Positions 1 through 5,735 are shown, counted from the stretch's first letter. The stretch is DNA of 6,443 nt from Atopobiaceae bacterium (GCA_017460265.1 JAFUBJ010000441.1:1-6443); one strand, 5' to 3'. A program made the numbers and translations. The notes: a model not told the origin generated them from the sequence alone.

Positions 1-803
1 AGCGTGTCGGCAAAGGAGGACGCGTAGCTCGCGAGGAACTGGTAGATGGTCGGATTGAGCGTGATGACGCCACAGAAGACTGCGAGCGCATAGAACGCGG
101 GCGTCTTAAGAGCAACCGACGCGGGCACACCCGCCACAGGCGTTGCGGAATCTGACGCTTCCTCGTTGGCGGAAACCTCTTCGGCGCCATATGGGAGCAG
201 GCCCTTGTCCTCGGGCTTGGAGCGCACCACGAAGAGCGTGAAGGGCAGCGTGCCCACAAGCGTGATGAGGCCAAAGACGAGGTAGGCCGTGCGCCAGCCC
301 TCAGGTCCGCTCTGGATGAGGGCAGTGCCGATGGGGTTGAAGATGACGCCGCCGATGCCCGTGAACGCCATGCAGAGGCCCACAAAGAATCCCACGTTCT
401 TGACGCACCACGCATTGATGAGCGTGGGGACGGACAGGTAGATGAGAGGGGCCATGCCCACGCCCATGATGGCGCCGCACACATAGAACCACGGCATGGA
501 GTTGCCGCGGCTCATGCCAATGAGCCCAAGGCCTGCAAGGATCGTGGCCCCAGACAGCACCTTGCGCGCGTCGAGCTTGCTCAGGTGGTTGCCCGCCATG
601 GGAAGCGTCAACATCATCATGACGTTGAGGATCGAGAAGTACAGCGTGAAGGAAGCTCGCGGCACGTCAAAGAACTCGGAGACCGGCGTGAAGAAGATGC
701 CGGCGCAGCTCAGCACCAGCGCGCAGGGCAGGCAGGTGATGGCGATGCAGCTTGCCACGATGGCGTAGGCGTAGTGGAAGCCGCTGTTTTGTCGAGTGGT
801 CAT
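1..803 (-). CDS. MFS transporter, oxalate/formate antiporter-like (3' end cut by window)
   Basis: A secondary carrier of the major facilitator superfamily in the cytoplasmic membrane; the substrate cannot be read from sequence, but organic-anion exchange is plausible. The frame reads from ATG at 803 (MTTRQNSGFHYAYAIVASC) without a stop to the window edge, 267 codons of a family usually 400-450 residues long. Hydrophobic segments lie near residues 13-37, 52-72, 84-98, 105-130, 137-163 and 170-193. A hydrophilic central loop follows (RSKPEDKGLLPYG, then an acidic/Ala/Ser stretch, about 195-228), and then the start of TM7. The PEDKGLLPYG loop after TM6 is typical of oxalate:formate-antiporter-like carriers. 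The start is supported by AAGGA (809-813 on the complementary strand). It is the last gene of the minus-strand group, behind a probable terminator, so it probably has its own promoter, and its leader carries the TTCGCACAT motif. Family call firm, substrate unknown. Confidence 0.92.
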   Translation of the reverse strand, partial: MTTRQNSGFHYAYAIVASCIAITCLPCALVLSCAGIFFTPVSEFFDVPRASFTLYFSILNVMMMLTLPMAGNHLSKLDARKVLSGATILAGLGLIGMSRGNSMPWFYVCGAIMGVGMAPLIYLSVPTLINAWCVKNVGFFVGLCMAFTGIGGVIFNPIGTALIQSGPEGWRTAYLVFGLITLVGTLPFTLFVVRSKPEDKGLLPYGAEEVSANEEASDSATPVAGVPASVALKTPAFYALAVFCGVITLNPTIYQFLASYASSFADT

Positions 804-858
804 GAAAGTCCTTTCAACATGGTTCACGAGCTTAATCAACTGTATATGTCGCATTGAA

Positions 859-877
859 CAAATACCATGTGCGAAAA
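859..877 (-). promoter_or_regulatory. Shared leader motif TTCGCACAT, copy 1 (upstream of MFS gene)
   Basis: On the minus strand this reads TTTTCGCACATGGTATTTG and ends 55 nt before the MFS start codon. Near-identical stretches lie upstream of the flavoprotein gene (4346-4363) and the FAD oxidoreductase gene (5630-5646). An 11-base core, TTTCGCACATG, is identical between this copy and the flavoprotein copy. Recurrence only in leaders, always in the same orientation relative to the downstream gene, suggests an operator or activator site. The binding protein is unknown. Confidence 0.45.
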
Positions 878-943
878 GCCTAGCTTGTCAGCCACAAACT
901 GAGTGACGGTTGGGCGCACGTATCATGACTGGCTCGGCCTGAC

Positions 944-975
944 TGGGACACCCGGGTATCCCGCCGGGTGACCCA
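944..975. repeat. Strong inverted repeat between peptide gene and MFS gene
   Basis: TGGGACACCCGG (944-955) pairs with CCGGGTGACCCA (964-975) across an 8-nt loop. This gives a 12-position stem with a single central A-A mismatch. No T-run follows on either strand, so it is not a classical intrinsic terminator. It lies just downstream (minus strand) of the terminator hairpin at 987-1015, so the two form a tandem pair. It could be a backup terminator, an mRNA 3' stabiliser or an extragenic palindrome of the genome. Confidence 0.55.
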
Positions 976-986
976 ACATGAAATGA

Positions 987-1015
987 GGTGCCCGCGCCAT
1001 ACTGGCACGGGCACC
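987..1015 (-). terminator. Probable intrinsic terminator of the buk-peptide transcript
   Basis: GGTGCCCGCGCC (987-998), a 5-nt loop, and GGCACGGGCACC (1004-1015). In the minus-strand RNA the single imperfect position is a G-U wobble, so all 12 positions pair; in the plus-strand RNA the same position is a C-A mismatch. The hairpin therefore fits the minus-strand transcript better. It starts 33 nt beyond the peptide stop codon. The following minus-strand sequence is only moderately T-rich (CTCATTTCAT), hence the limited confidence in classical rho-independent action. Confidence 0.6.
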
Positions 1016-1048
1016 ATCGATCCTCTTGCGATTACAGCACGGCGTTAA

Positions 1049-1300
1049 CTACATGTTGAACGACAAGGAGTAATCCTCTGACATGCCGCAATTGGGGCAC
1101 ACAAACTTCTTCGAAATCATGAATCCACCCATGTCATCGCTGCCTTCGACAACGAGCTCCTTGTGCTTTCCACAGTAGGAGCACTTGTACCAGTATTCCC
1201 AGCGCCCGTCGTCCTTGTACTCGAAGTAGCCACCGCCGCCAGTGACGCTGACGAGCTCACTGTCGGCAAGGTCGCGAACCATGTCCTTCTCTGCCATCAT
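1049..1300 (-). CDS. Small peptide with double-glycine-type leader and CxxC-CxxC zinc-ribbon core
   Basis: An 83-residue protein. Residues 10-22 (DLADSELVSVTGG) match the pattern of double-glycine leaders of bacteriocin/RiPP-type precursors (hydrophobic residues before GG, as in ELxxVxGG), and two more glycines follow. The remaining ~60 residues are aromatic (YFEY, WEYWY) and hold C40-x2-C43-G and C68-P-x-C71-G, a zinc-ribbon pattern. The peptide would be soluble: no membrane segment is visible. AAGAAGGAAC directly precedes ATG-ATG; the second ATG (1297) has better spacing from AAGG (6 nt versus 3), so the true product may be 82 residues. It lies 44 bp behind butyrate kinase on the same strand, with no terminator between, so co-transcription is likely. 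No processing protease, ABC exporter or modifying enzyme is in the window. It may be an exported or modified peptide, or simply a small zinc-binding protein whose GG resemblance is fortuitous. Confidence 0.8.
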   Translation of the reverse strand: MMAEKDMVRDLADSELVSVTGGGGYFEYKDDGRWEYWYKCSYCGKHKELVVEGSDDMGGFMISKKFVCPNCGMSEDYSLSFNM

Positions 1301-1344
1301 GTTCCTTCTTGTATGATTTTAGTATTGATGAAGGGAACCCTATT

Positions 1345-2469
1345 TTACGCTTCCACGTCGGCGAAGGCGCCGGGCATCTTGAAGCCGTCCCACGAGGGAA
1401 CGCCAGTGTAGGTCATGACCTCCTCCGCGCCATCAAGCGCGCGCACCGCGCCGGAGGCAGAGCCCTCCATCTCGAAGTCTCCGCCATAGGCGACGACTGG
1501 CGCGATCCAACCCACGCGCTCCTCGATGTAGGCGACGAAGCCCTTGTCGTTTGAGACGCCACCCGTAAGGATGATGCCGTCGACCTGGCCCTTGAGCGTT
1601 GCCGCAAAGGAGCCGATGGCCTTGGCCGTCTGGTAGGCCATGGCCTCGTAGACGATCTTGGCCCACTCGTCACCCTTGTCGATGCGCTCGTTAATGGCGA
1701 TGGCGTCGTCGGTGCCGACCAAGCCCAGCAGGCCGCCCGTCTTGCCGATGACGTTCATGATCTCCTTCTTGTCGTGCTCGCCCGAGAAGGCAAGCGCAAC
1801 GACGGGCTTCAGGGGCACGTCGCCCGAACGGTTGGGGGCAAAGGGGCCGGAGCCCTCGAGCACGTCGTTGGTGTCGACCATGCGTCCCTGGCGGTGCGCC
1901 GCCACAGAGAGGCCGCCGCCCACGTGTGCGACGATGACGTTGATCTGGTCGTAGGCCTTGCCCAGGCTCTCTGCATAGCGGATGGCGCACTCCTTCTGGT
2001 TGAGGCAGTGCACGTGGCTCTTGCGGTACACACCGGGATAGCCGGTGATGCGCGCCACGTCGTCCAGCTCGTCGGTGTCGGGCTGGTTGACGGCAAAGGC
2101 GGGCTTGCCCGTCTTCTGGGCAAAGGAGTACAGGATGGGGGCGCCCAGGATGGCCGGGTGGTTCATGCCACAGTTGAGCACGTGGTCGCAGACCGTCTGG
2201 TCGATGGTAAAGATGCCGCCCACGGTGGGGCCCATGCCGCCGCAGTAGCCGCTGAACGCGTCGATGGAGTCAAGCGTCACGTTGGCTGCCGCAAGCTCGC
2301 GCTCGATGGTGTCGATGCGGTACTGGAGCTGGTCCTTGGCCAGGTCGAATGCGGCAAGCTCAGCGGGGTCGTGGCGGACGTTTGCCTTGAAGATGGGCTC
2401 GGTCCCCTCAAAGACGGCGACCTTGGTGGAAGTGGAGCCGGGCGAGAGGGTCAGGATGCGATATGCCAT
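1345..2469 (-). CDS. buk: Butyrate kinase (acetate/butyrate kinase family)
   Basis: Cytoplasmic ASKHA-fold acyl kinase. It transfers phosphate between butyryl phosphate (or a branched-chain homologue) and ADP, giving ATP at the end of butyrate-type fermentation, or runs in reverse. The 374-residue length fits the family. Visible motifs are the phosphate loop SPGSTSTK (9-16), NQPDTDELDDVARITGYPG (128-146), AHVGGGLSVAAHRQGR (181-196) with DTNDVLEGSGPFAPNRSGD (199-217), LTGGVSND (301-308), and the C-terminal GDFEMEGSASGAVRALDG (330-347). The frame extends upstream to 2556, but the start at 2469 is preferred: the family begins at MAYRILTLSPGSTSTK, AAGGA sits 6 nt upstream, and the extra 29 residues overlap the leader hairpin. 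No phosphotransbutyrylase (ptb) gene is in view. The gene is divergent from the PucR-type regulator. Substrate range (butyrate versus isobutyrate/isovalerate) cannot be decided from sequence. Confidence 0.95.
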   Translation of the reverse strand: MAYRILTLSPGSTSTKVAVFEGTEPIFKANVRHDPAELAAFDLAKDQLQYRIDTIERELAAANVTLDSIDAFSGYCGGMGPTVGGIFTIDQTVCDHVLNCGMNHPAILGAPILYSFAQKTGKPAFAVNQPDTDELDDVARITGYPGVYRKSHVHCLNQKECAIRYAESLGKAYDQINVIVAHVGGGLSVAAHRQGRMVDTNDVLEGSGPFAPNRSGDVPLKPVVALAFSGEHDKKEIMNVIGKTGGLLGLVGTDDAIAINERIDKGDEWAKIVYEAMAYQTAKAIGSFAATLKGQVDGIILTGGVSNDKGFVAYIEERVGWIAPVVAYGGDFEMEGSASGAVRALDGAEEVMTYTGVPSWDGFKMPGAFADVEA

Positions 2470-2475
2470 TGGTCT

Positions 2476-2480
2476 TCCTT
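2476..2480 (-). promoter_or_regulatory. Ribosome binding site deciding the buk start
   Basis: AAGGA on the minus strand, 6 nt before ATG 2469. It selects this start over the in-frame ATG at 2556, in agreement with where the kinase family fold begins. Confidence 0.75.
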
Positions 2481-2491
2481 TCCTTGAGCAT

Positions 2492-2520
2492 GGGCCACCA
2501 AGGTCGGTCCTTGGTAGCCC
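2492..2520 (-). promoter_or_regulatory. Leader hairpin upstream of buk
   Basis: On the minus strand GGGCTACCAAGG (2520-2509), loop ACCGA, CCTTGGTGGCCC (2503-2492). All 12 positions pair in that RNA, one as U-G; on the plus strand the same position is a C-A mismatch. It ends 22 nt before the buk start, just clear of the ribosome binding site. No T-run follows, so it is unlikely to be a terminator; mRNA stabilisation or translational control is possible. Confidence 0.5.
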
Positions 2521-2575
2521 AACGGTGTATGGCCTAGCCCCTTTGAGCAAAGGCATAAAAAGACAACCTACAGGC

Positions 2576-2594
2576 TATGAGTTCTGACCTCATA
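2576..2594. promoter_or_regulatory. Operator-like inverted repeat in the buk/pucR divergent region
   Basis: TATGAG-N7-CTCATA, two perfect 6-bp arms in a 19-bp symmetrical element between the divergent genes. Its first half resembles TATGAGCTTT in the flavoprotein leader (4359-4368) and TGAGCTTT in the oxidoreductase leader (5652-5659). It is a candidate site for the adjacent regulator or another dimeric DNA-binding protein. By-eye evidence only. Confidence 0.35.
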
Positions 2595-2648
2595 AGAATA
2601 TGGTTTACGCACCTAAAAGAAGCGCAGCCTGTCATGCAAGTTTGTGCA

Positions 2649-2677
2649 CTTGTACAAGGCTTTTCTGCACTCATAAT
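2649..2677 (+). promoter_or_regulatory. Possible promoter with 10-bp palindrome for the PucR-type regulator
   Basis: CATAAT (2672-2677) is a good -10 match. Sixteen bases upstream is TTGTAC (2650-2655), a weak -35 that lies inside the perfect palindrome CTTGTACAAG (2649-2658). A palindrome over the -35 would suit autoregulation or repression. The adjoining GTTTGTGC (2640-2647) recurs exactly at 5640-5647 in the oxidoreductase leader. Not certain; actinobacterial promoters are often poorly conserved. Confidence 0.35.
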
Positions 2678-2716
2678 CGGACAATTCTATATATGTGAAT
2701 CATTCATGTCATTTTC

Positions 2717-2721
2717 GGGAG
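2717..2721 (+). promoter_or_regulatory. Ribosome binding site deciding the regulator start
   Basis: GGGAG, 8 nt before ATG 2730. The frame is open upstream with ATGs at 2577, 2634 and 2706, but none of these has a comparable purine-rich site, and the region upstream of 2730 is AT-rich and promoter-like. Confidence 0.65.
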
Positions 2722-2729
2722 AAGAGCCT

Positions 2730-4343
2730 ATGAAGTTGAGGACGGCGCTGGGCGAGCTCAAGGTCACCAACCACGTCGAGGGCCGTGGTGTCGACCTGGA
2801 GTCTGAGGTCATAGCGATCCCTCGCGAGGGCATCGCGCCGTCAGTTCCTGAAATGGTTAGGCTCGTGCCCAAGGGCAATTGCCCAGAAGATGACGACTAT
2901 CAGGGCATCACGCTCGAGTATGTCGGTCAGTCGTTGCCTGACGTCGTGTCACGCATACCGGAGCGCTTTGTGCTTGTTGCCACTGACGTTTCCTGGGAGG
3001 AGCTTGAAAGCTCCTTCTCCCTGCTTCCCAAGCTCCACGTGTATCTTGACCTTCAGCGCAAGAAGCTGTTCAATGCCTTCCAGACCTCCTACGACATCCA
3101 GCGCTTTGCCGACAAGGCCTGCGAGATACTGGGGAACCCCCTCATGATCATCAACTCCGACCGCAGGCTGCTTGCCAGCGCGGGGGAGTTTCCCGAAAAC
3201 CGGGCAGACGTCCTGGAGGAGATCAACCAAGGATACGTCTCGGAAGAGGTCAATGTCGAGCTGGAGGCGGCGGGGATTCTTGACGACGTGCGCCATGCGG
3301 GCCACTCGATCATCTCGGAGAACGAGCGCTTTGGCCAGCGATGGGTCACCTCCGTCATCTCGTTCCACCACATGGAGATGGGCCGTTTCGACATGCTCGA
3401 GCTCAACCGCACGGTGAGGGATTCCGACCTCGAGCTCATCGACTTTGCAGGCTCTCTTGCCGCCATCTTGATCGACAAGCTCGGCGTCGCGGGCAAGCGC
3501 GCAGGCTCGGGGTCGTCGGTCTTGGATGACATTCTCTCCAACTCGCTTGCAAACGAGAAGACCATGCGCGCGCAGCTCGCGCTGAGCTCCATGCCCCTTG
3601 ACGACACCTATACGATCATCCAGCTTGCGGGGGACAGGGACATCCCCCGCGCGCATCTCCAGCGCATTGCCTCGCGCGTGGGAAACGCCTTCCGCAACAG
3701 CCTCTGGACCCTGAACGACAACAAGCTGGTGGTGATGGTCGCGCTCGGCCAGCGAACGACCGCCGGGTGGGACGCCTATGGCCGTGCTGAGCGCGTGCTG
3801 GGCCAGCGCAAGGAGTTTGTCAACACGCTTGAGCGCAACGGTTTGCACGCCTACGTGTGCGAACCCTTCGAGCAGCTGGGGCTCGCCTCTGCGCGCTTTG
3901 ACCAGATCGCCGCCCTTTCAAGCGTGGTCACCGTGGTCACCCCCGACCAGCCCATCGTCTACTTCTGGCACCATCGCTACGAGGTCATCACGAGCATCGC
4001 CCAGACCTTTGGCGAGATTGACATGATGCTTGACAAGCGTGTTGTTGCCATGAGCCTCTATGACCAAGAGCATGGAACCGCCTATCTCGAGACGGCGTGC
4101 TGTACGGTTGACTTCCCGGGCAGTCCTGCCGAGGCTGCCAAGGCGCTCAACGTGCACAGGAACACCTACTTCTACCGCGTCAACAAGATCATGGAGCTGT
4201 TCTTCCTCAACCTGCGGAATGGAGAGGACCGCCTTGCCGTGGCCTTCTCTACACGCATGCTCAAGGGCATGGGAGGAACCGTGCTCTATGACGTCGACCA
4301 TATGCCCGAGGCATGGCGTCGCAGCGTGGGAAGACGTCATTAG
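2730..4343 (+). CDS. PucR-family transcriptional regulator
   Basis: A 537-residue DNA-binding regulator of the PucR/CdaR type. The C-terminal helix-turn-helix (about 465-511) is clear: SPAEAAKALNVHRNTYFYRV followed by NKIMELFFLNLRNGEDRLAV, matching the PucR C-terminal pattern (AxxLxxHrNTxxYRxxki with a downstream dRlal). It is preceded by TYTIIQLAGDRD (294-304) and the GGDEF-like/linker region typical of this family. Residues 133-152 (ILGNPLMIINSDRRLLASAG) resemble the GAF-like sensory part. The first ~110 residues are not a standard PucR N-terminus that I recognise. PucR proteins usually respond to a small metabolite and control catabolic genes. Here the protein sits between butyrate kinase (divergent) and the flavoprotein (same strand, 137 bp downstream), both likely targets. 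The start at 2730 is chosen by GGGAG spacing; the open frame from 2577 would add 51 residues unlike the rest. The stop is TAG, with no clear terminator after it. Confidence 0.87.
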   Translation: MKLRTALGELKVTNHVEGRGVDLESEVIAIPREGIAPSVPEMVRLVPKGNCPEDDDYQGITLEYVGQSLPDVVSRIPERFVLVATDVSWEELESSFSLLPKLHVYLDLQRKKLFNAFQTSYDIQRFADKACEILGNPLMIINSDRRLLASAGEFPENRADVLEEINQGYVSEEVNVELEAAGILDDVRHAGHSIISENERFGQRWVTSVISFHHMEMGRFDMLELNRTVRDSDLELIDFAGSLAAILIDKLGVAGKRAGSGSSVLDDILSNSLANEKTMRAQLALSSMPLDDTYTIIQLAGDRDIPRAHLQRIASRVGNAFRNSLWTLNDNKLVVMVALGQRTTAGWDAYGRAERVLGQRKEFVNTLERNGLHAYVCEPFEQLGLASARFDQIAALSSVVTVVTPDQPIVYFWHHRYEVITSIAQTFGEIDMMLDKRVVAMSLYDQEHGTAYLETACCTVDFPGSPAEAAKALNVHRNTYFYRVNKIMELFFLNLRNGEDRLAVAFSTRMLKGMGGTVLYDVDHMPEAWRRSVGRRH

Positions 4344-4345
4344 GC

Positions 4346-4376
4346 TTTCGCACATGTTATGAGCTTTAGACCCATT
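4346..4376 (+). promoter_or_regulatory. Shared leader motif, copy 2 (upstream of flavoprotein gene)
   Basis: TTTCGCACATGTTATGAG (4346-4363), immediately after the regulator's stop, shares TTTCGCACATG-x-TAT with the MFS leader. The overlapping 4359-4376 (TATGAGCTTTAGACCCAT) resembles 5650-5667 (TCTGAGCTTTGAGAACAT) in the oxidoreductase leader. Both blocks occur in the same order upstream of both genes, separated by different distances. The rest of 4377-4480 is AT-rich leader; no promoter hexamers are convincing, although TTTCAA and TATGTA 17 nt apart (4412-4440) are possible. Confidence 0.45.
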
Positions 4377-4480
4377 TGCCACTCAAGCCGTTTCATACGA
4401 TTGCACAACGTTTTCAACCATATTCTTTAACTGATATGTAAGTTCATTGGTCAAAGAAATGATTGTGAGAGGGGACAGCT

Positions 4481-5560
4481 ATGACCAAGATTCTCGGCGT
4501 GTCGTTTGGTACCAAGAACGGCAACAACGACTCCATCTGCAAGGAGGTGCTGAAGGGCGCCCAGGAGGCTGGCTGCGAGGTTGAGTTCATTCGCGCACAG
4601 GACCTGGACATCAAGCATTGCACCGGTTGCATCGCGTGCGTCAAGGCGCTTATGAGCGGCCGTGGCAACCTTTGCGTCCACAAGGACGACTTTGACTGGC
4701 TTGCCTGGAAGATGTTCACCTCCGACGGCATCGTCATGGTCGACCCAATCTTCGAGACCGGCGCGTCGGGCCTCTTCCACACCATCATGGACCGCTTCGG
4801 GCCTCGCATGGACACCGGCAACAACTTCATCGGCATGCAGATCGCCAAGGAGATCATTGCCAAGGGCGGCAAGGGTACCGTTCCGCCTGAGTGCGTCTTC
4901 CACACCGGCATCCCCGTGTCCTACATCGGCATCGGTGGCTCTGACTGGGGCACCCACATCCAGTCTGACCACGCCATCCAGTCCATGACGCCCGCCTGGA
5001 AGGTCATCGACAACGAGTGGATAGCCTGGTCCAAGACCGCCCTCATGAAGGACGAGGTCGTGGAGCGCGCTCACCAGATCGGCATCAACCTGGCCGAGGC
5101 CGCCAAGGATCCCGAGCACGCCGAGTACAAGGGCGAGAAGGGCGTCTGCCCGCACTGCAACTGCAACGACTTCTACCTGTATCCCGGCGAGAACCGCGCC
5201 GTGTGCGCCGTCTGCGGCCTGCAGGGCAAGATCTCGCTCGATATCAACGGCAACGTGCAGGTTACCTACGCCGAGCATGACCTCACCGACGAGGACGGCA
5301 ACGTCAGCTACGACACGGACGGCGCCCCCGCCTTCCCTGGCATGTATGACGAGCAGGGCCGTGAGCGCGCTCACGACACCATGGGCGGCAAGCAGATCCA
5401 CGGCGAGGACATCGGCAAGAACGAGGGACTCCTGGCCGAGCTGCAGAAGACCCCCGAGTACAAGGCTCGCGTGGCTGCGTATAAGGAGTTCCTGAGCCCC
5501 ACCAAGCCCGCTGACGACGATCGCTACGCGAAGTTCCAAGACCTCGGCACCCGTCAGTAG
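4481..5560 (+). CDS. Flavodoxin-fold NAD(P)H-dependent FMN reductase with iron-sulfur-type cysteines and C-terminal zinc ribbon
   Basis: A 359-residue cytoplasmic flavoprotein of the NADPH-dependent FMN reductase / iron-sulfur flavoprotein superfamily, a likely electron carrier. It opens MTKILGVSFGTKNGNNDSIC, a beta strand and FMN-phosphate loop. A cysteine cluster follows: C47-x2-C50-x2-C53-x11-C65 and then KDDF (68-71), like the cluster-binding motif of Isf-type proteins. Flavin-fold segments continue through DGIVMVDPIFETGASGLF (82-99) and GIGGSDWGT (150-158). The core family is about 190-220 residues; this one continues with C223-x2-C226 and C242-x2-C245, a zinc-ribbon or rubredoxin-like knuckle, and a hydrophilic acidic tail (265-359). 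GAGAGGGG precedes the start at suitable spacing. The stop is TAG, followed by a 13-bp hairpin. The position before an FAD oxidoreductase with a similar leader suggests that it supplies electrons to that enzyme (inference). The physiological substrate is unknown. Confidence 0.88.
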   Translation: MTKILGVSFGTKNGNNDSICKEVLKGAQEAGCEVEFIRAQDLDIKHCTGCIACVKALMSGRGNLCVHKDDFDWLAWKMFTSDGIVMVDPIFETGASGLFHTIMDRFGPRMDTGNNFIGMQIAKEIIAKGGKGTVPPECVFHTGIPVSYIGIGGSDWGTHIQSDHAIQSMTPAWKVIDNEWIAWSKTALMKDEVVERAHQIGINLAEAAKDPEHAEYKGEKGVCPHCNCNDFYLYPGENRAVCAVCGLQGKISLDINGNVQVTYAEHDLTDEDGNVSYDTDGAPAFPGMYDEQGRERAHDTMGGKQIHGEDIGKNEGLLAELQKTPEYKARVAAYKEFLSPTKPADDDRYAKFQDLGTRQ

Positions 5561-5570
5561 CCCCCCTTCC

Positions 5571-5604
5571 TGCCCGCCCCTGTTCGTTTGCACAGGGGCG
5601 GGCA
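5571..5604 (+). terminator. Strong hairpin terminator after the flavoprotein gene
   Basis: TGCCCGCCCCTGT (5571-5583) pairs perfectly over 13 bp with ACAGGGGCGGGCA (5592-5604) around an 8-nt loop. It begins 11 nt after the TAG stop. There is no T-run downstream, as is common in GC-rich actinobacteria; it could also protect the 3' end. Its position supports TAG 5558-5560 as a genuine stop and suggests that the next gene has its own promoter. Confidence 0.75.
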
Positions 5605-5629
5605 ACCCCATCTCTAACCCGCTCTGGCG

Positions 5630-5667
5630 TTCGCACATTGTTTGTGCTTCTGAGCTTTGAGAACATC
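5630..5667 (+). promoter_or_regulatory. Shared leader motif, copy 3 (upstream of FAD oxidoreductase gene)
   Basis: TTCGCACATTGTTTGTG (5630-5646) matches the copies before the MFS and flavoprotein genes. It contains the inverted repeat GCACA-N5-TGTGC (5633-5647), the only copy with clear dyad symmetry. TCTGAGCTTTGAGAACAT (5650-5667) follows, resembling the block at 4359-4376. The site lies about 70-105 nt before the start codon, a position suitable for activator binding or a promoter. Confidence 0.45.
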
Positions 5668-5682
5668 TGACTTAGGTAATTT

Positions 5683-5704
5683 GGCCACCTGCACACAGGT
5701 GGCC
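5683..5704 (+). promoter_or_regulatory. Leader hairpin upstream of the FAD oxidoreductase gene
   Basis: GGCCACCTG (5683-5691) and CAGGTGGCC (5696-5704) form a perfect 9-bp stem with a CACA tetraloop, ending 31 nt before the ATG. No T-run follows, so it is not a terminator. It parallels the hairpin in the buk leader and could stabilise the mRNA, control translation or act as an operator in DNA form. Confidence 0.5.
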
Positions 5705-5735
5705 TAACGGTAAAGAAAGCATTAAGGAGGAACGT

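Noticed and set aside
1774..2487. Plus-strand open frame (237 codons) opposite butyrate kinase
   Set aside because: Ala/Val/Gly/His-rich shadow. The minus-strand frame carries all the butyrate kinase motifs.
2470..2556. 29-residue upstream extension of butyrate kinase
   Set aside because: It would place the leader hairpin inside the coding region. The kinase family begins at MAYRILTLSPGSTSTK, and AAGGA lies just before that start.
2577..2729. N-terminal extension of the regulator from ATG 2577 (51 residues)
   Set aside because: The region is AT-rich, holds promoter-like and palindromic elements, has no ribosome binding site before 2577, and would overlap the divergent control region. GGGAG supports the start at 2730.
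2949..3848. Minus-strand open frame (299 codons) opposite the regulator
   Set aside because: No recognisable motif, and composition typical of antisense GC-rich coding DNA.
4451..5638. Long open frame (395 codons) on the minus strand opposite the flavoprotein gene
   Set aside because: Its product is a low-complexity Val/Leu/Ala/Gly/Asp/His composition typical of the antisense of a GC-rich gene. The plus-strand frame has recognised motifs, a ribosome binding site and a terminator.
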